The notes under the pieces were generated by a model, which did no database searches, was not told where the DNA came from, and worked only from the letters and a program-made list of their open reading frames with translations. Shown piece by piece: positions 1 through 6,528 of a stretch of 7,607 nt of DNA (positions are counted from its first letter, which is position 1; every line of letters starts with the position of its first letter). Position numbers and translations under genes: made by a program. Source of the DNA: Bryobacteraceae bacterium (GTDB lineage: Bacteria; Acidobacteriota; Terriglobia; Bryobacterales; Bryobacteraceae); contig CANGVB010000159.1 in NCBI GenBank assembly GCA_947456995.1, positions 1-7,607 on the forward strand, given 5' to 3'.

Positions 1-2
1 AC

Positions 3-1943
3 CGCACTCTCTACCTTCAGGACAAACCCACCGCAGTAGCCTCCGCCACCTGGATCAAAGGCAATCACAACGTGAAATACGGTGGCGAGTATAAGTTCGA
101 CAACTTCACCAACAGATCCACCGGCAACGTTGCCGGCACCTACGACTTCAACGTTGTACAAACCTCAATGCCAGCCCTGCAGGGCGTCCCCCTTCAAGGC
201 GGCAATGTCGGCTTCGCCTACGCCAGCTTCCTGATGGGCAACGCCAACACCGCTTCGGTATCCAATCCGCAAGACCCCCAATACCGCCGTCCCACCTGGG
301 GCTTCTTCATACAGGACACCTGGCGTCTCACCCGCAAGATCACCCTCGATTACGGCATGCGCTACGACTATCAACCTGCCTCGACCGAACTTCACGATCG
401 TGTCTCAATGTTTGATCCAACACTGCGCAACCCCGCCGCAGGAAACCTTCTCGGAGCCACCCGCTATGCTGGCAATGGTCCCGGCCGCTGCAACTGCGAG
501 CTTTCCAAAACCTACCCTTACGCATTCGGTCCCCGCATCGGCGTCGCCTACCAGTTCGCACCCAAATGGGTTGCCCGCGCTGGCTTCGCTGTCAGCTATG
601 CGCAGGTCGCAAACTTTGCCTACATCGGCGGCGGAAACTCCCTCGGCATGGGTTTTAACACCATCGCCTTCTCAAACCCGGCCTTCGCAGAACCCGGCGC
701 TGTCCTGCGCAACGGTCTCTCTTACAACGTGGCAGACTTGACCGTCGCCAGCTACGACCCCGGCATCCGCCCAATCGCCGGTCAGATCAATTCCCCGCCC
801 GCTCTTGTCGATCCCAACGCCGGGCGTCCCCCGCGCATGGCCAACTGGAACCTCTCACTCCAGCGCGAATTCGGTTCCAACCTCGTCGTTGAAGCTGCTT
901 ACGTTGGCAACCGCGGCGTCTGGTTTCGGGCAGACGGTTTGAATGACTATAACGGCCTCACCGACGCCCGCCTCAAATCCTTCGGACTCGACATCAACAA
1001 TGCCGCTGATCGTGGACTTCTCAATTCACCCATCAGTTCAGCAGCCGTCACTGCACGCGGCTTCAACCGCCCCTACGCTAGCTTCGCCGGCACAAACACA
1101 CTGGCTCAGGCCCTCCGCCCCTTCCCCCAGTTCGGCGGCCTCGGCAGCCTCTGGGCCCCCCTCGGCAGCACCTGGTATGACTCACTCCAGATCAAGGCCA
1201 CCAAGCGCTATTCCAAAGGCCTCACCGGTACCCTCGCCTACACCTGGTCCAAGAACCTCACCAACGTAGAGAACCAGTCTGGCGGCATCGTACCCACAAA
1301 CGACGTCTACAACCGGCCCAATCAAAAAGCCCTCTCGGTCAACGATCAACCCCAGGTCCTCGTAGTCGGCTTCAACTACGACACGCCCAAGTGGAACAAG
1401 AACTGGGCCACCAAAGCTCTCGTCAGCGGTTGGACCGTCGGTGGCATCATGCGCTACTCCAGCGGCTTCCCCATCCAGGCCCCTAACTCCAACAACGCTC
1501 TCGGCAGCCTCCTCTTCCGTGGCACCCGCTTCAACCGTGTCCCCGGCGAGCCTCTCTACCTCAAGAGCCTGAACGACGGTAAGTCCATCGACCCCTTCAA
1601 GGACCTCACCCTCAACCCCGCCGCCTGGTCCGACGCAGGCCCCGGCCAGTGGGGTACCGCAGCCGCTTACTATAACGATTACCGCACCGCCAGAAGACCC
1701 GATGAACAACTTTCTCTTGGCCGCATGTTCCGCATCAAGGAGCGTTACAACCTCAGCTTCCGCGCCGAGTTCTTTAATGTCTTCAACCGCACCTATCTGA
1801 ATAACCCGGATAGTGGCAACCCCGCCGCTACCACCCAGCGCAACGCAGCCGGTGTGGTCATCGCTGGCTTCGGTCGCATTAACCCGGCCAGCACCTTCAA
1901 CCCGCCCCGCAACGGTCAGGTTGTCGCCCGCTTCCAGTTCTAA
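3..1943 (+). CDS. TonB-dependent receptor / carboxypeptidase-regulatory-like outer-membrane protein, 5'-truncated by window edge
   Basis: This is the C-terminal part (about 646 residues) of a large outer-membrane beta-barrel protein. The frame is open from base 3, so the N-terminal signal, any carboxypeptidase-like Ig domain and the plug lie to the left. The GTG at 72 is an internal valine (context GNHNVKYGGEYKF), not a start. Typical acidobacterial barrel strands follow in order: GGEYKF, FFIQDTWRLTRKITLDYGMR near 300-365, PRIGVAY near 530, NWNLSLQREFGSNLVVEAAY near 840-900, WYDSLQIKATKRYSKGLTG near 1170-1230, TYTWSKNL-like LAYTWSKNLTN near 1240, and LSFRAEFFNVFNRTYLNNP near 1750-1810. It ends in FQF with a terminal phenylalanine, the usual outer-membrane assembly signal. 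Such proteins are thought to import large or chelated substrates with TonB energy; the substrate cannot be read from the sequence. A CxC pair (codons 489-497) lies in a predicted loop. Family assignment is secure, ligand unknown. Confidence 0.93.
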   Translation, partial: RTLYLQDKPTAVASATWIKGNHNVKYGGEYKFDNFTNRSTGNVAGTYDFNVVQTSMPALQGVPLQGGNVGFAYASFLMGNANTASVSNPQDPQYRRPTWGFFIQDTWRLTRKITLDYGMRYDYQPASTELHDRVSMFDPTLRNPAAGNLLGATRYAGNGPGRCNCELSKTYPYAFGPRIGVAYQFAPKWVARAGFAVSYAQVANFAYIGGGNSLGMGFNTIAFSNPAFAEPGAVLRNGLSYNVADLTVASYDPGIRPIAGQINSPPALVDPNAGRPPRMANWNLSLQREFGSNLVVEAAYVGNRGVWFRADGLNDYNGLTDARLKSFGLDINNAADRGLLNSPISSAAVTARGFNRPYASFAGTNTLAQALRPFPQFGGLGSLWAPLGSTWYDSLQIKATKRYSKGLTGTLAYTWSKNLTNVENQSGGIVPTNDVYNRPNQKALSVNDQPQVLVVGFNYDTPKWNKNWATKALVSGWTVGGIMRYSSGFPIQAPNSNNALGSLLFRGTRFNRVPGEPLYLKSLNDGKSIDPFKDLTLNPAAWSDAGPGQWGTAAAYYNDYRTARRPDEQLSLGRMFRIKERYNLSFRAEFFNVFNRTYLNNPDSGNPAATTQRNAAGVVIAGFGRINPASTFNPPRNGQVVARFQF

Positions 1944-1950
1944 GAGCAAT

Positions 1951-2142
1951 GTGCCAAAGCTATCCGCCGATCAAATCGCAACCATCATCAGTAGCCTGAT
2001 CGCGATAGCTTTGGTTCTCCTCGGTATCTGGTGTATCCAGCGCAAACTCTATTGGCCACTCCTGCTGATCCTGCCGCTACTGGCAGCCTCGGGAGTGGCC
2101 ATTTACTATTTCGCCTTCTACCGCTTCACGCGTTTGTTTTAG
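1951..2142 (+). CDS. small two-helix membrane protein, unknown function
   Basis: This 63-residue reading frame starts at GTG 1951, seven bases after the receptor stop. A weak Shine-Dalgarno-like AAGAG (1942-1946) overlaps that stop. The same frame is open upstream to 1813, but that part lies inside the receptor gene, so GTG 1951 is the sensible start. The protein begins with a short polar stretch (PKLSADQIAT). It then has two hydrophobic segments of about 20 residues: residues about 11-30 (IISSLIAIALVLLGIWC) and about 36-58 (WPLLLILPLLAASGVAIYYF). QRK lies between them and basic/aromatic residues (YRFTRLF) at the end. This fits a helical hairpin in the inner membrane. I do not recognise the family. 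It may be cotranscribed with the receptor. Its stop overlaps the sthA stop on the other strand. Two 10-base inverted repeats inside it raise the possibility that the segment also works as structured RNA. Confidence 0.6.
   Translation: MPKLSADQIATIISSLIAIALVLLGIWCIQRKLYWPLLLILPLLAASGVAIYYFAFYRFTRLF
1954..2014. repeat. inverted repeat, 10-base arms with inner 5-base stem
   Basis: CCAAAGCTAT (1954-1963) is perfectly complementary to ATAGCTTTGG (2005-2014). Inside these arms CGATC (1968-1972) pairs with GATCG (1998-2002), leaving a loop of about 25 bases. The repeat begins at the base after the GTG start of the small membrane protein, so folded mRNA could affect translation initiation there. It is not followed by a T-run, so it is not a classical terminator. 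A single perfect 10-base inverted repeat within 60 bases could arise by chance once in a window of this size; the nested second stem makes it less trivial. Confidence 0.4.
2053..2101. repeat. inverted repeat, 10-base arms with inner hairpin
   Basis: TGGCCACTCC (2053-2062) is perfectly complementary to GGAGTGGCCA (2092-2101). Within the loop CTGCC (2071-2075) pairs with GGCAG (2082-2086) around GCTACT, giving a second, nested hairpin. The GC-rich outer stem is followed on the plus strand by ATTTACTATTT, which is only loosely U-rich. It sits in the second membrane segment of the small protein gene, about 40 bases before the convergent stop codons with sthA. It could be a poor intrinsic terminator for the receptor transcript, an RNA-stabilising 3' structure, or a coding coincidence. 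Confidence 0.35.
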
Positions 2143-3560
2143 TGAACGCGACGCAGTTTATCAAGCCCATTCATCGCCGCCACCCGGTACGCTTCAGCCA
2201 GCGACGGATAGTTGAACACGGTATCCCGCAACAACTCCATCGTCCCGCCAGCCATCATCACCATCTGGCCGATGTGCACCAACTCCGAAGCCCCATCCCC
2301 CAGAATATGAATCCCCAGCAATTGCCGCGTCTCGCAGTGAAAGATCAGCTTCAGCAAGCCGGATTGATCCCCTGAGATCTGCGCCTTCGCCACTTGATCA
2401 AAGTGCGCCACTCCAACCTCATACGGCACCTTCTCTGCCGTCAGTTGGGCTTCATTCTTACCCACCATCGAAATCTCAGGAATCGTATAAATTCCAAACG
2501 GCAACAAATCGGGCCGCGTATCCCGCTTCAAACCAAACATATGGCAAGCCGCCATCCGCCCCTGCTCCATCGATGTCGAAGCCAGCGACGGGAAACCGAC
2601 AATATCGCCAGCCGCATAGATATGGGGCACGCTGCTCTGAAAGTATTCGTTCACCGCGATCTTGCCGCGTTCCTTCACTTGAATCCCCAACGCTTCCAGA
2701 TTCAATCGATCCGTATTCGGCTGCCGGCCAATCGCATAAAGCAACGCTTCCGCCACCAGCGTCTTCCCGCTCTCAAGCTTCGCAATAGCCCGCAGCGGCG
2801 CATCCTCCGGCGCCTCCACACTCACCACCTTTTCACCCATGCGGAACACAACCCCACACCGCCGCAATTCATAAACCAGCGCTTCGGTGATCTCCTTGTC
2901 CACATGTTCGAGCAACCAGTCCCGCGCCTCCACCACAGTCACTTCGCTTCCCAGCGCCGCAGCCATCGAGGCATACTCGAGCCCAATCACACCACCACCC
3001 ACCACAATCAGCGACTTCGGAAAATCCCCGCGCGTCACCTGAATGAACTCATCGGAATCATAAACCTGCGGCGCCTCAAACGGAATATCCGCCCTGCGCG
3101 CAGGCCTCGTGCCACAAGCCATCAATACAAACTGGGCCCGGTGGCTGCTAACACCACCCTCAGAATCGACAATCTCCACCAGATGCGGGTCGGCCGTAAA
3201 TCTTGCATGCCCGTTTAATACCTCAATCTCATGCCGCTGCAACTGATCCTGCACCACGGCAAACTGGCGCTTGATTACCTCCTGCACCCGAAACATCAGA
3301 TCCTCAATCTGGATCTGCGTCTTCACCCGATAACCCTTACCGTAGAACGACCGTTGTCGAAATCCACTCAAAAACAAAACCGCCTCACGCAGCGTCTTGC
3401 TCGGAATTGTGCCGGTATGCAAACACACTCCTCCAAGGTCGAAGTTGCGGTCGGCCACAGCCACCCGCTTCCCGCTCTTGGCGGCCTCTATCGCCGCATG
3501 ATGTCCAGCCGGTCCACTCCCAATCACCAGGAGGTCAAAGTCGAAAACGTTTTCTTGCAT
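2139..3560 (-). CDS. sthA: Si-specific (soluble) NAD(P)+ transhydrogenase
   Basis: This cytosolic FAD flavoprotein exchanges hydride between NADPH and NAD+ (and the reverse), balancing the two nicotinamide pools. Its 473 residues are close to the usual ~465. The order is: FAD-binding GSGPAG at 14-19; GGVCLHTGTIPSKT at 43-56; NAD(P)-binding GGGVIG at 188-193 with acidic E211 at the end of the second strand; YAIGRQPNT at 275-283; second FAD motif AAGDI at 316-320; dimerisation domain from about 353; and FNYPSLAEAYRVAA at 449-462. The redox CxxxxC of lipoamide dehydrogenase and glutathione reductase is reduced to C46 with T51 in the second position. The C-terminal motif is NYPSLAEAYR rather than the HPT-SE active site. 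Both are hallmarks of SthA and exclude a disulfide reductase. Start ATG at 3560 has AAGGAA (3570-3565) five bases upstream. It stands alone on the minus strand, divergent from the DUF4331 gene and convergent with the small membrane protein. Confidence 0.94.
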   Translation of the reverse strand: MQENVFDFDLLVIGSGPAGHHAAIEAAKSGKRVAVADRNFDLGGVCLHTGTIPSKTLREAVLFLSGFRQRSFYGKGYRVKTQIQIEDLMFRVQEVIKRQFAVVQDQLQRHEIEVLNGHARFTADPHLVEIVDSEGGVSSHRAQFVLMACGTRPARRADIPFEAPQVYDSDEFIQVTRGDFPKSLIVVGGGVIGLEYASMAAALGSEVTVVEARDWLLEHVDKEITEALVYELRRCGVVFRMGEKVVSVEAPEDAPLRAIAKLESGKTLVAEALLYAIGRQPNTDRLNLEALGIQVKERGKIAVNEYFQSSVPHIYAAGDIVGFPSLASTSMEQGRMAACHMFGLKRDTRPDLLPFGIYTIPEISMVGKNEAQLTAEKVPYEVGVAHFDQVAKAQISGDQSGLLKLIFHCETRQLLGIHILGDGASELVHIGQMVMMAGGTMELLRDTVFNYPSLAEAYRVAAMNGLDKLRRVH

Positions 3561-3671
3561 TGGGTTCCTTAAGTAATTCTAACGTCCAGAAAAAGAAATT
3601 CCCTAAAATTGCAATCCGTTTCCACAACAAGCTACGTAACAAGATCACGAAAGGAGTACAAGCACACGCAA
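3561..3671. promoter_or_regulatory. divergent intergenic region between sthA and the DUF4331 cluster
   Basis: These 111 bases separate two divergent start codons and are clearly more AT-rich than the flanking genes, so promoters for both directions should lie here. Toward sthA, TAGAAT (complement of 3576-3581) resembles a -10 box but would place the start of transcription almost on the ribosome binding site. Toward the DUF4331 gene, TTGCAA (3609-3614) resembles a -35 box without a convincing -10. No clear operator palindrome or riboswitch was seen. The location is firm, the individual boxes are not. Confidence 0.4.
3650..3656 (+). promoter_or_regulatory. Shine-Dalgarno AAAGGAG for the DUF4331 gene, long spacing
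   Basis: AAAGGAG ends 15 bases before ATG 3672, longer than the usual 5-10. No ATG, GTG or TTG lies between them in frame, and the signal peptide starts properly at 3672, so the start is still best placed there. Confidence 0.5.
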
Positions 3672-5237
3672 ATGCGTAACGTACAATCAGTAATCGCCGC
3701 TGGCCTCGCCTTAGTACTCGGCATGCCAGCCACCAACACCCCACTTCAAGCCGCCAACCATCGGGAGGCTCCGATCACGGCACTCGATCACAAAGCAGAC
3801 ATTACAGACTTCTTCGCTTTTGTCAGCTACAACGGAAGCCAGGCCGCCAACCAGCGTCCTACCAAGGCCACCTTCATCCTGTGTGTCGACCCCCTGCTCG
3901 AACCTGCCAATGGTCCCAACTACTTCCCCTTCGATTCCGGAATCCTCTACGAAATCAAGATCGACAATAATCACGACGCCGTAGAAGACATCATCTTCCA
4001 GGTCCAGTTCGACACCGAACAGCGCCTCCCCAGTCTCTTCACCACGATGGCAGGAGCAGGCGACGGCATCAAAACTCCCGCCAACTCCCCGGCACCCATC
4101 GCCCCCGGCACCCTCCTCGTTCCCCCGCAGATCAAAGACTTCGATAGCCCCGGCCTCGGCCAGCGTCAGCCCTATCGCATCACCATGATCAAAGGCGGCA
4201 ACGCCACCACTTTTACCAACATCGGTGGCAAGCCCCTCTATGCCGTACCCGCCAACGCCGGCCCCCGCACGCTCGACTACCCGGCCCTCTACAAAGCAGG
4301 TACCTACTCCCTGCCCAACGGCATCAACGTCTTTGCAGGCACCGTAGACGACCCCTTCTGGATCGATCTCGGCGCCACCTTTGACACCCTCAACCTCCGC
4401 ACTCTCGGCTCCGGCATCCCCGCCGTCCTCACCGACGACGAAGACAAAGCAGCCACCAACTTCGCATCCGACACCGTCTCCGGCTACGGCGTCAATGCCA
4501 TCGCCATCGAAGTACCCATCGAGATGCTCACCACCACCGGCCGTGTGGAAGCAGCCACCGTCCCCGCTGCCACCATCGGCGCCTGGGGCACCACCAGCCG
4601 TCCCCGCCTCACCGTCCGCCGCTCACCCAATCCGCTCACTGCCGTCGGCGACCTCCGCCAGGTACAGCGCATGGGCCAGCCCCTCTTCAACGAACTCCTC
4701 ATCGGCACCGGCTCCAAAGACAAGTTCTCCATGTCCCAGCCCAAAGATGACGCCCAGTTCGCCAGCTTCGCCCTCGACCCCGTCCTCGCCCGCATCGTCA
4801 ACGCAGCCTACAACGGCGTCGTCGCGATTCCCAACGCTCCCCGCGTAGACCTCGTCCCGCTCGTAACCTACGCGCCGCCAATCGCCGCCCCTGGCACCCC
4901 AGGCGGCCCGATCGCCGACATCCTCCGCCTCAACACCGGCGTACCTGCAACTCCTCCAGCACAAGCCAACCGTCTTGGCCTCATTGCTGGCGACGCTGCT
5001 GGCTACCCCAACGGCCGCCGTCTCATGGATGACGTCACCGACATCGCACTGCGCGTCGTCGTCGGCGGTGTCCTCGTCACCGGCTTCAACAAGTTCCCCA
5101 ACAACAAACTCGGCGATGGCGTCAACGTCAACGATGCCGCCTACAAAACCGAGTTCCCCTACCTCGCTGATTGTCCTTCCGGACGCGACCGTCGTCACCT
5201 CGATCCAGGTGAACCCGGTGGCGGCCCGATCAAATAA
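3672..5237 (+). CDS. DUF4331 family exported protein
   Basis: A 521-residue protein with a clear signal peptide: MRN, a hydrophobic stretch VIAAGLALVLG, and likely cleavage after LQA (residue 27). The mature protein opens with ANHREAPITALDHKADITDF, the family's hallmark N-terminus (usual form SSHREAP...D..AD.TD.YAF). The C-terminus carries the other conserved block: RRLMDDVTDIALRVVVGG, then LGDGVNVNDAAYKTEFPYLA, just before a Gly/Pro-rich tail. Both ends are present, so it is full length. The biochemical role of DUF4331 is not established; conserved His30, Glu32 and Asp residues near the mature N-terminus could bind metal, but that is a guess. An upstream TTG at 3609 is in frame but would bury the signal peptide behind 21 polar residues, so ATG 3672 is chosen. 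It is the first gene of a four-gene cluster, followed after 9 bases by the TPR gene. Confidence 0.9.
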   Translation: MRNVQSVIAAGLALVLGMPATNTPLQAANHREAPITALDHKADITDFFAFVSYNGSQAANQRPTKATFILCVDPLLEPANGPNYFPFDSGILYEIKIDNNHDAVEDIIFQVQFDTEQRLPSLFTTMAGAGDGIKTPANSPAPIAPGTLLVPPQIKDFDSPGLGQRQPYRITMIKGGNATTFTNIGGKPLYAVPANAGPRTLDYPALYKAGTYSLPNGINVFAGTVDDPFWIDLGATFDTLNLRTLGSGIPAVLTDDEDKAATNFASDTVSGYGVNAIAIEVPIEMLTTTGRVEAATVPAATIGAWGTTSRPRLTVRRSPNPLTAVGDLRQVQRMGQPLFNELLIGTGSKDKFSMSQPKDDAQFASFALDPVLARIVNAAYNGVVAIPNAPRVDLVPLVTYAPPIAAPGTPGGPIADILRLNTGVPATPPAQANRLGLIAGDAAGYPNGRRLMDDVTDIALRVVVGGVLVTGFNKFPNNKLGDGVNVNDAAYKTEFPYLADCPSGRDRRHLDPGEPGGGPIK

Positions 5238-5246
5238 GAAACTGCC

Positions 5247-5774
5247 ATGAAACTTGCACTCCTCGTTTCAATCCTGGGCGCATCCCTCTGCGCCCAGGAG
5301 GCAGTCCAATATGATGCCCTCAAAGTCCAGGCTCGCAACTACATCGCCCAGGGCAAACCAGAGCTCGCGCTCAAGATCGCCGAACCCCTCGTAAAGAAGG
5401 CACCGGACGATATCGACATCTGGTACACCGTCGCCCAGGCCAATCGCCTCCTCGGCAAAATCGAAGCCGCCGAAAAAGCCACCCAGTGGATGCTCGACCT
5501 TCGCCCCGAAAATCTCAACGGCCAACACGAAGCCGCCCTGCTCCGCGAGATCTTCAATGATCTCCCCGGCGCACTAGACCTTCTCAATTCTGTATTTCGT
5601 GCCACACCAGTATCGAAATACACCGAACGCGCCGCCCTGCTAAACGACATCGCGCGCATCTTCGAAAAACAAAATCTCAAAACCGACGCCGCCCAACTCC
5701 GAAAAGAAATCGAAAGACTGAAAGGACTCGAAATCGCCAATGCAAAAGCTACTGCCATTCCTGATCATAAGTAG
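5247..5774 (+). CDS. exported tetratricopeptide-repeat protein
   Basis: A 175-residue protein. A short signal peptide (MKLALLVSILGASLCA) is probably cut after Ala16. The residue before the cysteine is Leu, so it does not make a good lipobox. The rest is almost entirely TPR, about four 34-residue units: 22-55 (YDALKVQARNYIAQGKPELA...), 56-89 (IDIWYTVAQANRLLGKIEAA...), 90-123 (more divergent, DLPGALDLLNSVF) and 124-158 (ERAALLNDIARIFEKQNLKT...). TPR arrays are protein-protein scaffolds, so it probably binds a partner in the periplasm, perhaps a product of the neighbouring genes. It begins 9 bases after the DUF4331 stop with only a weak AAGAAA ahead of it, and its 3' end overlaps the DUF4198 gene by 35 bases. 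That arrangement suggests one transcript and coupled translation. No enzymatic domain is visible. Confidence 0.85.
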   Translation: MKLALLVSILGASLCAQEAVQYDALKVQARNYIAQGKPELALKIAEPLVKKAPDDIDIWYTVAQANRLLGKIEAAEKATQWMLDLRPENLNGQHEAALLREIFNDLPGALDLLNSVFRATPVSKYTERAALLNDIARIFEKQNLKTDAAQLRKEIERLKGLEIANAKATAIPDHK

Positions 5775-6528
5775 TCTCTACGCGCATGACCTCTACCTCA
5801 TGCCCCAGAAATTCCGCCCCGCCGCAGGCGAAGCAATCCTGATCTCGGCCCACACCGGCGACAGCTTCCCGCTCTCCGAGCAGCCAGTCGATCCTGCCCG
5901 CCTCACCAGCCTCCCCGCCAACGAATGGCGCATGCTCGGCAAGGCCACTCACGCAACCACACAGGTCCAGGCCGGCAGCCAGTACTTCGGTGTCTTCACC
6001 AAGCCCCGCTTCCTTGAGATGGAACCCGCCAAGTTCATCGACTATCTCAAAGAAGAAGGCCTCACCACCCAACTCGAAGCCTACAAATCCATGACCGGCA
6101 AGAGCCGCGAAATGTACTCGAAGTTTGCCAAGACCTACGTAGTCGCAGGCCAGTCCACCAACAACTTCGCCAAACCCCTCGGCCTCAAAATCGAAATCGT
6201 TCCACAAGCCGACCCAGCCAATCTGAAGCCCGGCGACGAACTCCCCGTGCAGCTTCTCTTCGATGGCAAACCAATCGCAGACATCCAGATGGAAATCGCC
6301 ACCAGCCGCGACCCACGCACCAAATCCGTCCTCACCAAAGCAGGCCGCACCGACGCAAAAGGCATGCTCAGCATCCCCGTTCCCAGCTCAGGCAAGATCC
6401 GTCTCCACGCCGTCGCGATGAAGCAGGTGAAAGCAGAAACCCACGATTGGGAATCCTACTGGGCCAGCCTCACCTTCGAGGTGTCAAGCGCTACCCCCGT
6501 CCAATCCTCTAACCTAACGAACAGGTGA
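5740..6528 (+). CDS. DUF4198 family periplasmic protein
   Basis: A 262-residue protein. The signal peptide MQKLLPFLIISSLYA is cut so that the mature chain begins HDLYLMPQKFRPAAGE, the standard DUF4198 N-terminus (AHDLW/Y..P..F.P..G). A helical, charged middle part follows (residues about 90-130, FIDYLKEEGL...SREMYSKFAKTY). The C-terminal half forms an Ig-like beta domain: ELPVQLLFDGKPIADIQMEI, then TDAKGMLSIPV, then ending in HDWESYWASLTFEV and a polar tail. DUF4198 (COG5266) is often annotated as a periplasmic component of cobalt/nickel uptake. The exposed N-terminal His would suit metal binding, but no ABC or HupE partner is present here. The start overlaps the TPR gene by 35 bases, with AAAGGA at 5721-5726. 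Its stop overlaps the next start in GTGA. Family assignment is strong, substrate is not. Confidence 0.88.
   Translation: MQKLLPFLIISSLYAHDLYLMPQKFRPAAGEAILISAHTGDSFPLSEQPVDPARLTSLPANEWRMLGKATHATTQVQAGSQYFGVFTKPRFLEMEPAKFIDYLKEEGLTTQLEAYKSMTGKSREMYSKFAKTYVVAGQSTNNFAKPLGLKIEIVPQADPANLKPGDELPVQLLFDGKPIADIQMEIATSRDPRTKSVLTKAGRTDAKGMLSIPVPSSGKIRLHAVAMKQVKAETHDWESYWASLTFEVSSATPVQSSNLTNR

Noticed and set aside
72..74. GTG as a start codon for the TonB receptor
   Set aside because: The frame is open to the left edge and encodes the family-typical stretch before GGEYKF, so this GTG is an internal valine.
1182..1949. 255-codon minus-strand frame opposite the receptor
   Set aside because: It is a shadow of the GC-rich receptor gene, with low-complexity Gly/Val/Glu-rich sequence and no motif.
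2394..3218. 274-codon plus-strand frame opposite sthA
   Set aside because: It is an antisense shadow rich in His and Arg with no recognisable domain; sthA is unmistakable on the other strand.
2139..3560. Dihydrolipoamide dehydrogenase or mercuric reductase instead of SthA
   Set aside because: The second redox cysteine is Thr51 and the C-terminal active-site His motif is replaced by NYPSLAEAYR, as in SthA.
3576..3581. TAGAAT as the sthA -10 box
   Set aside because: It would place the transcription start on the ribosome binding site at 3570-3565, and no matching -35 box is visible.
4381..4848. 155-codon plus-strand frame inside the DUF4331 gene
   Set aside because: It is Ser/Pro/Thr-rich out-of-frame translation of C-rich codons.
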